DNA of 64,000 nt from Thuidium tamariscinum (Eukaryota > Streptophyta > Bryopsida > Hypnales > Thuidiaceae): assembly GCA_947034885.2 (NCBI GenBank), contig OX344751.2, forward strand, positions 46,281,082 through 46,345,081, read 5' to 3'. Of the stretch, positions 48,004-59,579 are shown one piece after another (the first letter of the stretch is position 1; every line of letters starts with the position of its first letter). The notes beneath the pieces were generated by a model. It was not told the origin of the DNA, did not search any database, and saw nothing but the letters and a program-made list of their open reading frames with translations. A program made the position numbers and the translations under genes.

Positions 48004-48910
48004 CCCGTACAAGATCAAAGTGCTTTTTTGGCAACATAGTGATTTTGGGCAAGTATGTGTGACTAGAGATTTCCATATTTTGGAACCAAAATTTAGTAAA
48101 AGGTGTGGATGAGGAGTATCTTTCAAGCCTAACAATTTTTGTGACTTTTGATTACATGGTTGAAAAGTTATTGCATAATATGTTGTTTGTTTCTCAACTT
48201 GGGCAGTTCAGGCAAATAAAAAAAATCACTTTTTGTAAAAAACTAAATTTGAAATTGGTTTTATAGATTTATATATACGTGGAAAGCTTTGAATCATTCC
48301 ATTTGGATTAATGAGTCAAAAGTTATGAAGAATTTTAGTTTGCAGGTAATTATGGATTTTCTACTCTAAAATAAACTTTGAAGTCCTATATTTTAGTCAA
48401 TTTTCAATATTTTTGAAAAAAACAAAAAAAATTGGGTGAAGATTATTTAATACAACATTTGAACCATTCAAATTGGCATTCTTCAATTCAATAAATAAAT
48501 TGTTAACAATTTAGTGTTTTGAATCATTCTTTTCTTCTCTCTACTTACTATTTTTTTTGTACATGTTGTACAATTTGAAATGATTTGAAAGTTTTTGAGT
48601 ATGTAGACAATTTGAATTGAAGAATGAATCCAAAGAGTAACAACGACTTTGAATGTTTTTTCATACAAATGTGGCCTTCTGAAGTGCAGCTGCCCAGATT
48701 TCCACAGTGATAAAAAAGGGATTTTTGTAACTTCAAACACTATTATCTTGCAATCTAAAAAAAATTGTACGTGCTCTCAAACTAGTGCATTCTAAGATCC
48801 TAAGGTTACATTACTCTAAAAAATGTTTTTTTTCTAAAATTTGATAGTTGTCTTAGAAATGACAATTTTAAAGTAGTTTTGGTGAAAACATAGTCAAAAT
48901 ACCTTTAGGG
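48004..48910 (+). mobile_element. 0.9-kb TTAA-flanked element, copy 3
   Basis: Starts CCCGTACAAGATC after TTAA (48000-48003) and ends ACCTTTAGGG before TTAA (48911-48914). Collinear with the other copies (GGCAACATAGTGATTTTGGG, GAAAGCTTTGAATCATTCC). Non-coding. Confidence 0.8.
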
Positions 48911-48914
48911 TTAA

Positions 48915-50636
48915 ATATTTTGGTGTTATTACATGGATTTGGTTTGACACAATGAGCCTTTTTCAAGGCAGGGCTGGGATGCGGGCAAAAATTGCTTTAA
49001 TTCTGCCTTAAATTGATTTTTTCCCCATCCTTGCACACCTTTTCCTACAATGTCAACCAACAAGAATTCCCCAAAAGTTGTCAATCCATACATCTAAGCA
49101 ACAAAGTAGAATACAATCTAATGAAGTGGCTTTTGTGCCACATATTTCATTTCTTGATCCACTTTCTCATTTGAACTTCTTGGCCAATTTTGTGAAGAAC
49201 TAGGAGAGGAGAGAAGCTCTTTATACTAATTGTGGGATAGTGGTAGGTGAGTCAAACCATGTGGGATATGTGAATTAGGACAAAGAAGAGCTCCACCACT
49301 CATGGTTAAGTGAAAAACTAGGAATTGTGATGAAAGTCAAATTTCAAACCTCATTTAGACATAGTACAATATTTTTTTCAAAAAACTTTAAACTAAGAAA
49401 TGTTGAGGAATCAAGTGAACTTTTATTTCCAAAAATCTACTTGAGATTTCAATACTCCATCTAAAAGTCATGGACAAATTTTAGAGAGGGGCTTTGAAAA
49501 TGTCCAAGAAAATCTCCCTTCCACACACCCCCTAAAATTTTGTCCATAACTCTTACATGAAGCTCCAAAATCCCAAGCAGATTTTGGAAGATAAACATTA
49601 ACTCGGTTCTCCAACTTCTTTTAGTTCAAACTTTCTACAAATGGAAGCTAAAAGACAATTGATCAAAACATGGTATGGACAAGTAAGACACTTCATTTAC
49701 CATGGAAATCTTTATCTTGCAAGTTATTTCTAGACCATTGGAATACGTTTACAAGGTGCATTCAATCAAGTCTCTTGGTTACTTCTTACTAATTTGACAA
49801 TAGCACAAGTCAAGCAAATGAAAAAGCTTGAGTACATTGTCGTAAGTGTTGTACAAATTTTGTGTGCATTTCATGTAGTCCGACCTTTTGGCTATCCAAG
49901 CCGTTATTTTGTCAGTAAATAGAATTTTTGAAAGGTTGTTTGAATATTGTATCAAATATGGTTACACAAATATTATATTATGAATTTACAGTGAATTTAC
50001 AATGAATTTTGTGAAGCCAAAAGTACTCAAACCAATAGCCAATGTTTAGAGTCTCCTAATTTTGATAATGCCATAATTGGGTCATGTTCACTTCTTTTGC
50101 TCACTAATTTTGACACGTGTCATTACCTTATTAGTCTTGGCTTCAAAAAGATCAAAAATATGCAATTCAAGGTTTAGGTGGAAATATATTTTGGCCTTGA
50201 CTCGAAATAGGTACCCCTATAGGTTGGCCATTGGATGTGGTCAACAATTGATGCCTCAACCTCACTATGAATTTTAAAAGGTAAAAGTTGGGCTTGATCA
50301 TTGACCAACACCTAGAGTCATCCAATTCCAATCATTCAAGAACTACTTTTCTACTCATTAATTCCTACTTTCTTGTTCACTTGTGTGTCATGAATTTATT
50401 GGTTTAAACCTTTAAAAGTACAAAAAAAAAACTCGAAGGAAAAAATGGAAATTTTTTCCTTATGTTAGTTGGAATTATAGTACCATATTGATTGTTAATG
50501 GGGCACCAATTAGAAATGGGTCCCTCTACTATAGCTTGGTAGAAGGTCAAGAGGAAATAACTAGTAGTCTTTGTAGTAGAACTTCTTTAAGTTTGTAGTA
50601 CTTGGATTGCTTGACACTATTACTTGATACTATTAT
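48915..50636. other. AT-rich intergenic DNA with a foldback repeat
   Basis: No gene recognised. The foldback repeat at 49330-49640 (copy 2) has arms of about 115 bp. Its left arm carries GTCATGGACAAATTTTAG, its right arm CTAAAATTTTGTCCATAAC. Confidence 0.5.
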
Positions 50637-50640
50637 TTAA

Positions 50641-51486
50641 CCCCTAAAAGACCAATTTGCTAAATTTGGCAGCATTGCAATTTTGGACAAGTACATGTGA
50701 TTGGAGATTTCAATATTTTGGGCCCAAATTTCATTAGAAAGAGGGGATGAGGAATATCCAGTTGTTTACAAAAAAATCAAGACATTTGGAAATATGAGTC
50801 AAAAGTTATGGCCTAATATGTTACTAGTTTTCTTCATTTAAAGCGTATGCATAGAAAGATTTGAATTGTTCCATTTGGATCCATGAGTTATGGGTTTCTC
50901 TTGCTTGCAAGCAATTATGGATTCTCTACTCTAAAATAAACTTTGAAGTTCTTTATTTTACTCAATCTTCAATATCTTTTGAAAAAAAATAAAATCATAG
51001 GATGAAAATTGTTTATTACAACATTGCAACCATTGGAATTGGCATTTTTCAATTTCATAAATAAATTCTCAAGAAAAATGCATTTTGAATCATTTTCTAC
51101 TTCTTTCTACTTATTATTTTTTCCTATATGTTGTACAATTCTAAACAATTTGAATTTTTTTAGGCTAACACCCTACTTGGCCTTGACAATGAAATCAAAG
51201 AGCCGCACAACCATTTTGGACCATTTTTCATATGATTTTCACCTTCTAAAGTGCAGCTACCTTGTTTTCTACAAGGCGAAGAAAAAGATTTTTAAGCATT
51301 CAAACGCAAATATCTTGCAATGATTTAAATGGTGAAAAACTCTAAAAGAAATTTCACATGTTTACAAATCAATTTTCTACAAGATCCCATAGTTATAAAT
51401 CTCAAAAAAAGAAAAACTTGTATTAGTGCTAAAAGTAGCAGCTTTTGACTATCTTTGGAGTTTATATAGTCTGGGAATTTTAGGGG
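50641..51486 (+). mobile_element. 0.9-kb TTAA-flanked element, copy 4
   Basis: Starts CCCCTAAAAGACC after TTAA (50637-50640) and ends AATTTTAGGGG before TTAA (51487-51490). These are the best-matched termini of the family, with 9-bp perfect inverted ends. 846 bp, non-coding. Confidence 0.85.
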
Positions 51487-51718
51487 TTAAGAGAGTTTGA
51501 TTAAATAAGAGAGGGTCTACGATACATTTCAGGTTGTTGCAACAAGACAAGTGCCATATTTTTTAGAAAAAGGACTTTTCACCTCATGATTAAAAAGCTC
51601 GATCGAAAGAATAATTTACTTTCTTTTCAATTTGATCTAAATCCATTACAATATCATTGGTAAGTTCTCATTTAAAGCTACAACATGTTTTATTTTCAAA
51701 GCAAGGGTTATTCATTCT

Positions 51719-53134
51719 TGGACAATTGCAAAAAACACTTGTCCTACTTTGTGTCACACTCCGGGTGTTGATTAGTTTTTGGGCCATAACTTTTGTGTTT
51801 TAATTCCAAATGACTTAAGATTTATAGAGGAGGTAGTGATGACTATCATAAAACTTCATTGATTTTTTGATAATTTTCAAAAATAAATTTCTATCCAAAA
51901 ATAGGCCCAAAATATATGTCACACTTGCCAATTGAAGGTTTCTAGTATTGGGTGATTGCAAGAAACACTTGTCCTTTTTTTGTCCCCTTGACCTTTAGGA
52001 GGTAGTTTTTTGCTCATAACTTTTTGCACCTTTTATTAATGACTTGAAACTTGAAGTAAAAGTGCCTACAAAAGTTTTACATTTTTTGTAATTTTTGTAA
52101 TTTTTAAACTGCCCCAGATTGGATGTCTACTTTGACCATTTTGGGTGTTTTTAGTCCTATTTTCGGCCCAAAAATGCAAATTTTGAGCTGAAAATTGGCA
52201 TGCAAGGACCTCACCTAAAGCTACAAAATACCACGAAGAGATTTTTTGAAAATACTATGATTGTTCAACCTCCACTTATTGTCAAAGTGGCTAACTTTGC
52301 GCAAGTGTGGAGAATAAAATTTATTTTTTTCAAAGATGAAATTTGTTGGAAAAGAAATAAATTTACTTGGAGAAAAAATTGATTTTTCATTTTCATTTTT
52401 TGAATTCTTTTACTATTTTTACCAAATTAGTGAAAAAAGAGCTATTTTCATTGTATTTTCCATTGTCTATAACATTTAAAGAAAAAAAAATCTTAGGTCT
52501 GAATTTCAAGAGACATAATATTCTCATTGCTCTTCAAATTATACATATTTTTTTCAATTTAAAAAAAATTTATTCCAAAAGTCACAGGACTCAAAAGACT
52601 CACTAATTTTGAGCCATTTTGAGCCAAAACCGGTAAGTGTTTCTTGCAACGACCCTACTAACGAGTACCTTTTTTGGTAAGTTACATTGTGAAATTTTGT
52701 AGAGTTCTTTCTACTTCCCACCAAATAAATTTTTAAAATAGTTAATTCTATGTGGTATAGAAGTCTACAAAGTGAGCTTCTTTCTACTTGCATTTTGAAA
52801 CATATAAAATATTATTTTCATTAATTTTTTGGTGATTGACCACATTCATAAAGCTGTTACAAATGGAAATATTTTATTTTTTTATTTACTTATTTATACT
52901 AATTTTTGAATCAAAGTATCTATTTTCTTGAGATTTGGTATTTTTCAAGTTCTCCTACTTAGAGAAATTTTCTATTCATTTCCTTTGGTTAAATCCTTTG
53001 TCTTAGAGGTGTATGCAGTAATTATATTTTTTAAATTAAAAAAAATATTTTTTAAATTTTAAAGTACTTTAGAAAAAAATCATGAGTATTGTTCAAAACG
53101 CAACAAATAGTACAAGTGTTTCTTGCAATCACCC
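51719..53134. mobile_element. Nested TIR element with GGGTGATTGCAAGAAACACT ends
   Basis: Left-type ends occur at 51719 (GGACAATTGC variant) and 51950; right-type ends at 52655 and 53134. The ends at 51950 and 53134 share a perfect inverted repeat of about 23 bp. The order left-left-right-right suggests one element (51950-52655) inserted into a relative. No transposase; the target duplication is not clear, so the superfamily is undetermined. Confidence 0.65.
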
Positions 53135-54085
53135 TCCTATTACTTTTGAAATGTTTACTGTCTTATAGAAGACCAACTTAGAGATGTTCTACTATAATTA
53201 AGTTTAAGTAAACAATTCATGTTTTTTCCTTTGCTAAGTTAGTTTGACAGGTGTTGGGTGTTTCAATTGTAGCTTCACTAAATAGTGTAATTAGATTACC
53301 TTTTCAATTAGGTTGCCATAGCCTAAGAAAGTTACTCCTTGTGTTCTACTAAAAAGATCCAAATGAGGTAGAATTTTTGTTCCCCTAAAAATCTCTACTT
53401 CTTCATTTTGACCATTTTGTAAGAGTTTTTTTTTCTTCTATCAAACAACCTCATGGAAGCAAATGAAACAATGTAGGAGTACACCTTCAAATTTGCAAGC
53501 TTTGCCTTGCCCATTTAAAGGTCATTGTATGAATTCTTCCTTCAAATGCTAGTGTTGACAATGCAATTATTGACCACTTTGTTGCTTTGAAATTTTGATT
53601 ATAAAGTCAACTAGATTTATTTATTATGGATATTTAGATTAGGAAATATGTTTTTAGAATCCTAATGCTGCCACCACCCTTTATCGTTCCATGATGGTTC
53701 TATTTCTAACACCTCTAAAATTAATTGGGGGCTTCTAATTGCAAATTTGAATTCAAAATTTGCAAATTTTATCATACATTGCAAATAAAACAATCCTACA
53801 TTTTTCCTGGGGATAAAAACATGGATGGGTGGAGTGCAAAACGACCTCCACAATCGGCTCATTGCACTACTAAGGTGAGAGCACCCAAATGCAACAATAG
53901 TCATTCTTGGACATTTAGAGAAGAATCTAAATCCAAGCACAAGTGGACTTAAAAAAGACACGTGGGTTTTTTAAGTAGACAAGTGAGGATATCATTCTTC
54001 CAAGAACTAGCCAATCACTTGCGGGGTTCAAGGTTCACTTTGGGATGCTTCCGTGTCAACTTTGGTGTTAGTTTAGTGTTCCCAG
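53135..54085. other. AT-rich intergenic DNA
   Basis: No gene recognised. The segment 53720-53830 (TTCAAAATTTGCAAATTTTA and neighbours) recurs in diverged form near 56395, 60350 and 62270, so it is part of a dispersed repeat. Confidence 0.4.
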
Positions 54086-54087
54086 TA

Positions 54088-54360
54088 AGGTGGGTACACC
54101 CAAAAGCGCCCTGTTCCTAAAAGCGCCATCTACAGTGCACATACATTTCCGAAATCAGTCATGTTCACAGACTGTAGATGGCGCTTTCAGAAACTGACTT
54201 TGACTGTTAATAACTTTTGCATACGGTATCCAAATCCTGCGTTCTTTGGTGCGTTGGAACATGCTTTCACTTGCCAACAAGACTACATAAAAATTTGAAC
54301 TCATTAATAGCAGGAAGTAGGCTCAGTATGAGAAAGTGGCGCTTTTAGGTGTACCTACCT
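54088..54360. mobile_element. Stowaway-like MITE, 273 bp (copy 2)
   Basis: Termini AGGTGGGTACACCCAAAAG and CTTTTAGGTGTACCTACCT, flanked by TA at 54086-54087 and 54361-54362. Inverted relative to 44836-45107, sharing TTGGCAAGTGAAAGC in complement. An internal short hairpin pairs GCGCCATCTACAGT with its complement. Confidence 0.85.
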
Positions 54361-54362
54361 TA

Positions 54363-55747
54363 GGTGCATCTACACAATTGTTTTCAGAAATCCATATTAT
54401 ATTCCTACCAGCTCCAACAAATACGAAACCAGTTTGGTTTGTTTCCTCAATCGCCTCCTTCCGTACACCCATGATAACTTACCCATCATTTTATTGTGCA
54501 GCTCCCAAGTGTCCGTTTGAGGTGCTCCTTCTCCCTTGTAGAGGCGCCCTGTGGTTGCCCCGGCCACTTGCCTTTGCGTGGCTCCGTGGGGCTCGCTCTT
54601 CCCTGGCATCGGGCACCAGCCAGCTCATTCCTCTTCTGTCCACATGGAAATCGTGGGAGGGAGACGGGGAGACGGAGAGAAGATCCCGTCGCTTCCTGTA
54701 TTCCGTCAATAGGCCACTCCGTTCCGTTCCGTTAGGGGACTGGGGTTTCTCCCGTCAATACTGTAGCATCCCGAGACACGCCCTGCAACTGCAACTGAAT
54801 AGATAGATAGATAGGAATCTTCTCATCAATGCGAGGACTGTCCTCGGTACTGGACTCCTGGATGGTGCTGCGACGCCAGAGTCTGTAGTGTCAGACTGCC
54901 AGGGGGCTGCCAGGGGGCCAGGGCCAGCAAAGCGTGCCCGCCAAAGCAGCAGCCCGTCGGATACGAATGGGCCTCTAAAAGTGCATCGGCAAACCGTCCC
55001 CGGGATCTCAGGTCACTGAGCAACGGAAAGCTGGGAGTTGGAGAGGGAGGAGTGGGAGGCTGGCCCTCGGCATTAAGTCCCATGGGCATTCGGAGTTCCG
55101 CCTGGCTGCCCAGTAGCTGGAATTTTCACCGTCCTGCCCACCCACGCTCATTGTTTGAGGAAAACACTATGGAGTATAATTTTTTCTTGGCAATTGGGGT
55201 CCTAGTTGTAATGTAATGTGATGTCAATGGTTTTATATTTTTTCTTATAAAACCAAAAGGTCCTAGCTAGTAGTGGATGTTACCCCTTCATATTTACCCT
55301 AAACGATGCTATGCGCCATGTACTGAAGCTATGTGCCTAACGGCACTCTGCTTCAAGCCTAGACCCTACTCACTCCACTCCGTAGGTTTTAGGTGCTACA
55401 ACTTAAATAAGACATTTCGTTTTTTGAAAACAACCTTGGGGTGGATTGATTTGAATTTGGGGACGGTGAAAATTCCACCTTCTGGGGCAGCCAGGCGGAA
55501 CCCCGAATGCCCTTGGGACTTAGTGCCATGGGGGGGCCAGGGTGAATTGACCCCCTTATTGCCCCGCCGGGGCAAACCCTGGAATTTTTTATTTTTTGAA
55601 AATTTTATTTTTTGAAAACTCTAAATTCATATATGGAATCAGAGGCCCTCAATTAGCTAGGAGGCATGAAGAAAATCTGAAATATACGGCACAAAATAGG
55701 GGGCAATTTAGTCAACATGATGTTGACTGGGGCTAGGACTGGGGCAG
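54363..55747. other. GC-rich island with an inverted repeat
   Basis: No recognised gene. Long frames here (up to 156 codons) lack domains and overlap on both strands, as expected in GC-rich DNA. About 55073-55132 and 55464-55524 are inverted copies (CATTCGGAGTTCCGCCTGGC with its complement), possibly the ends of a small element. A short (ATAG)n run lies at 54799-54813. Confidence 0.5.
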
Positions 55748-55750
55748 TAA

Positions 55751-56041
55751 GGGCCAGCTTCCATGTGAGCTGGGTCGGTAGAAGTTTCCTGGGAGAGCTA
55801 CAGTGACAAGTGAGCGATGACACTTCTATGTGAACCCGGTGGCTGGGGAGATGTCAAGTAAGAAGAGCACACGTAACGATTCCCTGAAGTTCGCTCGCTC
55901 TCCACCAATCCTGTCTTCCACTGATATCGGTGAAGCTGCTGCTCCTGTTTCTCCGCCTACCGAGGTCGGCAAGAGAATCAGCAGCTCCTACTTGTCGTCT
56001 TGCGGCTTTCTTACCAGCCCGGCTCGCATGGAAGCTGGCCC
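55751..56041. mobile_element. GC-rich Tourist-like MITE, 291 bp (copy 1)
   Basis: Starts GGGCCAGCTTCCATGTGAGC and ends GCATGGAAGCTGGCCC, with TAA on both sides (55748-55750, 56042-56044). TAA duplications point to PIF/Harbinger mobilisation. The apparent ORFs across it are not genes. Confidence 0.85.
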
Positions 56042-56044
56042 TAA

Positions 56045-56851
56045 AGGGGTCAGTTCTCCCTGCCCGAAGGGGGGTCCAGAGGAAAGTTTTCAGACCTCCA
56101 ACCATTCCATTCCGTAACGGCCGGATGGAATCGACTCCTCATCCCTCGGGGAAAACGCTGAAATTTGTTATTTTTCCATGTATGATATGAGAGTGAATCG
56201 GAAAGGAGACCCCAGTTGAAAAACGGGGACCTGGAGCCAGTGGAAGATAGTAGAAAAGAAACAAGGCACCAAACTCCTTTGGACCTAAGTTTCGGTTGGA
56301 TCTCAATTTCATTCAGACCTGAGTTTCGTCCCATGTTTTCTCCAAATTTTCACTCATGGTCTCTCATTGCACACCCTTGACAATTAACTCTATTATTTGC
56401 AAAATTTGAATTCATATTTACAATGAAAGGCCCTAAATTTTCTAGTGTAGGCACAAGAGACCAAATTTGAAGTACAAAATAGGGGGGGATGTAGATTTTT
56501 AAAGATTTTTTTAATAGTGTGAATTATAGAACAAGAGAGAAAAAGAAAAAGAGGAGTCTTGTATTTAATCCCTAAATGGCCAAGGCATATTCTAAGCTCT
56601 TAGGATTTTGCTCTAAATTGGACAAAAAGCCAACATTTTGATCATCTTCATCAATTTTTTCCTAGAGTGTAACTGTACAAATTTAAACTAGATATATATA
56701 TTAGAGATCATTTAGGAAAAGAAAAGACAACAATGTCATTTATGAACTGAAAGATTATAATGTTTGATTATGAGGGTGTTAAAATTGCAAAAGTGACTTG
56801 AAGTGTTTTAATCCTCTTTTCACATGCCATCCAATCTAAAAAGTTGATTAA
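56045..56851. other. Mixed repeat DNA with a possible solo TTAA-type end
   Basis: 56569 (TCCCTAAATGGCC after TTAA) looks like a left end of the TTAA family with no matching right end before the next element at 56852. No gene. Confidence 0.4.
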
Positions 56852-57761
56852 TCCCTAAAAGTCCATTGTCTCCTAAGGGGAGAATTTGGAGTTTGGACAG
56901 GTTCCAATGCCCTCAATCTTTAGTGAAACTTTTTGAAAGTTCCTCATAATATTGGAAAATTGATTATCTATATAGGAATATAATTTTATTTCAATTAAGA
57001 CCCACGAGCAAAAGTTATACCACAGAAAGCCAAAATTTCAACTCAATGGGCAGAAAAATAAATTGTCTATAAATTTTAATTTTAATTTTAAATTTTTTGT
57101 TCTTCCAGAATGTATTTTTTCCTATATGTGAAGCTTTGATTCATTCCATTTGGATTGGTGATGTAAAAGTTATGAACAATCTTGTTTTGGAGGTAATTTG
57201 AGCACCTTCTTGAAAAAATAACTTATAGGGATCATATTTTAATGTCATTTTAACAAATTTTTCAATTCTTGACAAGGTTAAGTTATTTTCCTAGAACAAT
57301 CTCCTTGTTGGGATTATTGTATTTCAAGTCCATCTCAAATCTATTAACAATTTTTTCAATTTTGGACCTACTTCTACTTAACAATTATTTAAAGAATGAA
57401 AATCAAACAAATTTTTTTTGAATTTTCTTTCTTAGAATTTCAACTCAATTATTTAAGACAAATATTTTTTAATTTAAAAGTATGTAGTGCAAAAACTTTC
57501 CACAAATGGTAGTCAAAGTCATCTAATATTGCATAATAGTCTTAAAAAAATCTCTTTTTTCTAAACTTGATTGCAAATATCTTCTAATTTGCATGGTCTA
57601 AACTTTGTGAATTTTCTATTACTTAATATCAAATAAGTAAAGCACAAGATTCTATAGTTAGATTTTGAAAAAAAACCTTTTTCTATTCTCATAGGTGAAT
57701 GCAACAAAAATGGCAATTTTGAGTGTTATTTTACTAAAACATGGCCTTGGACCGTTTGGGG
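56852..57761 (+). mobile_element. 0.9-kb TTAA-flanked element, copy 5
   Basis: Starts TCCCTAAAAGTCC after TTAA (56848-56851) and ends GACCGTTTGGGG before TTAA (57762-57765). The size (910 bp) and internal GAAGCTTTGATTCATTCCAT block match the family, with heavier divergence. Confidence 0.65.
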
Positions 57762-57765
57762 TTAA

Positions 57766-58421
57766 TTAATGGTTCTTCAACCAATCCTAGTACATGGATG
57801 AGCTACTAAGTCTCTCTACAATATCTAACAATGTATAATACCATCCACATGTAATACCATCCTAGCATAGGAAAGACTATAATTGCCTAATTAAATAGTA
57901 TCATACATGTTGATGGATGTTTTGTAAGATTAAGATGCCAATACACACTATTTTTATCTATATTTATCTATTTGAGATTCACAATTTACTAAAACAAGAA
58001 CCATTTGGCAAGTTCTTAGCCTTCACTTAGATGGATGTAGCAAATGCAATTAAAAATGAAGGCCCATATTTGTTTGAGATACGTAAGTTTTTGTAACATA
58101 TGGAGAAAAATAAATGAATAATTGGGGACTACGATAGCAAATTCAATTTATGTATGCTCTTAGATCATTCCAAGTTGCAATTATGACCTTGCATTTTGTA
58201 TCTTTTTTTTAGTTTTGTCAAGTATTGGCTATCCTAAATACTAGAAAGCTTGTGAACTATACATATATAGCAACGCCTAATGCATCCAAAAAGCTTTCTA
58301 TTGACTTAAATTGCTCCCTTCTTTTCCAATAAGTTAGTAAACCCTCCACCTCGACTAAAATTGTCCATTCAAATTGCTTCTAGTGCCACATATAGTACCG
58401 AAAGCCCTCATTTGAGAGCCA
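57766..58421. other. AT-rich intergenic DNA
   Basis: Nothing recognised on either strand. Confidence 0.4.
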
Positions 58422-58425
58422 TTAA

Positions 58426-58646
58426 CCCTAAAGCGCTCTGACGTTCATATTCTAGACAATGAACAGAGGGCTTCAAGGCATTGTTTCATCCAACTAACTT
58501 CTCATTTATCAAATGTAATACTTGAATCTAGAAAAGACAACACTCTTTAATGAACAAATTCATTAAATTTTGGTAAATGATCTATCTATACAAATCTATA
58601 AGCAAAAATGTGCAAAAATTCAAAAAAAGATTGAGGCATTTAGGGG
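58426..58646. mobile_element. 221-bp TTAA-flanked MITE
   Basis: Starts CCCTAAAGCGCTC after TTAA (58422-58425) and ends GCATTTAGGGG before TTAA (58647-58650). Nearly the same length as the 222-bp element at 11296, but the interiors do not obviously align. Confidence 0.65.
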
Positions 58647-58734
58647 TTAATGTTTAGGCATCTTAAATCAAACCATTATAATTGCCCTACATGATCTCAA
58701 TTTGGGTGGGGTTGTTTGTGACTTGAATAGAATA

Positions 58735-59344
58735 AGAACCCAATGTAACTCCCCACTAAGGTAAGAGGCTCAGAAACAACTCATTTAAGAGTTGGTTTGC
58801 CTTTATCATGTATTTTTTTAGATGGTAATATTTTTTCACTCATTTTTAAGTCAAACAAAAATAAATGGGGAATTTAACATAGGTTGTCTCATAATTTTTG
58901 GAGCATTTATGAATTACTTATGAATTTTCAAACAAAATATGGCATAGGTCCCTATTTGTGATTTGTAAGCCTTGGAAACCCACACATGCTTAGTTTAAAA
59001 ACCTATATTGCAACATGTAAAAAGTAATAGAAGTGGTTTCCAAATGCGAACTTTTCTAAAACTATAATGAATGCTTGATTCAATCATTATTTGAAATTTT
59101 TTAACATTTGTAACAAGGTAGTTGGACCACCAATTCTTCTTTTGAATAAAATTAGTAGACACCTATGTACTTAGTTAGGAAAGAATCCATTGTGGCTCTT
59201 AAACCATCTATTGAAAAAGTATAGACCAAATCTTATCATACTTTGATGTAATTAAAAGTTCATTTTTCCACAATTAAGTATTTATTTCACAGCCTCCTAT
59301 TGGATAGTTCTAAATGCCAACATTGTTTTCATGCCCTCTCTAAT
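58735..59344 (-). repeat. 0.6-kb dispersed repeat, copy 3 (inverted)
   Basis: Reverse complement of 46497-47110 with many substitutions. Shared: TAAGAGGCTCAGAAAC, TCATTTTTCCACAATTAAG and CATGCCCTCTCTA at the end. Confidence 0.65.
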
Positions 59345-59436
59345 AGCAAGGTTTGTCAACTTTCTTTGGTGGACTAGTCCTAAGGTTCAATTTACAAGGC
59401 TTAGAAAAGAAGTTGCTACTTCAAAAAAGTCTCCTG

Positions 59437-59575
59437 GAGCATCCCCATGCTTGCACTTCAAAGTCACAATTTAAACATTTTGAACCATTGATCTTCCTTT
59501 AACAAGGATGATCAATGGTCCAAAATGTTTAAAGTGTGACTTTAAAGTGCACGCAATCCACACATGGGGATGCTC
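59437..59575. mobile_element. Hairpin MITE with GAGCATCCCC ends, 139 bp
   Basis: Starts GAGCATCCCCATG and ends CATGGGGATGCTC. The arms also pair around CCATTGATC. The terminal GAGCATC matches the Harbinger-type elements at 15-27 kb, but the flanks (CTG, TTA) do not show a clean duplication. Confidence 0.65.
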
Positions 59576-59579
59576 TTAT

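Noticed and set aside
54336-54806. 156-codon plus-strand frame and overlapping minus frames in a GC-rich island
   Set aside because: No domain, no start context, and comparable frames on both strands. It begins inside a MITE terminus. Low stop density follows from GC content.
55830-56334. Several 83-95-codon frames on both strands
   Set aside because: They lie within or across the Tourist-like MITE at 55751-56041. The related copy at 61048 gives matching frames, so these are repeat artefacts.
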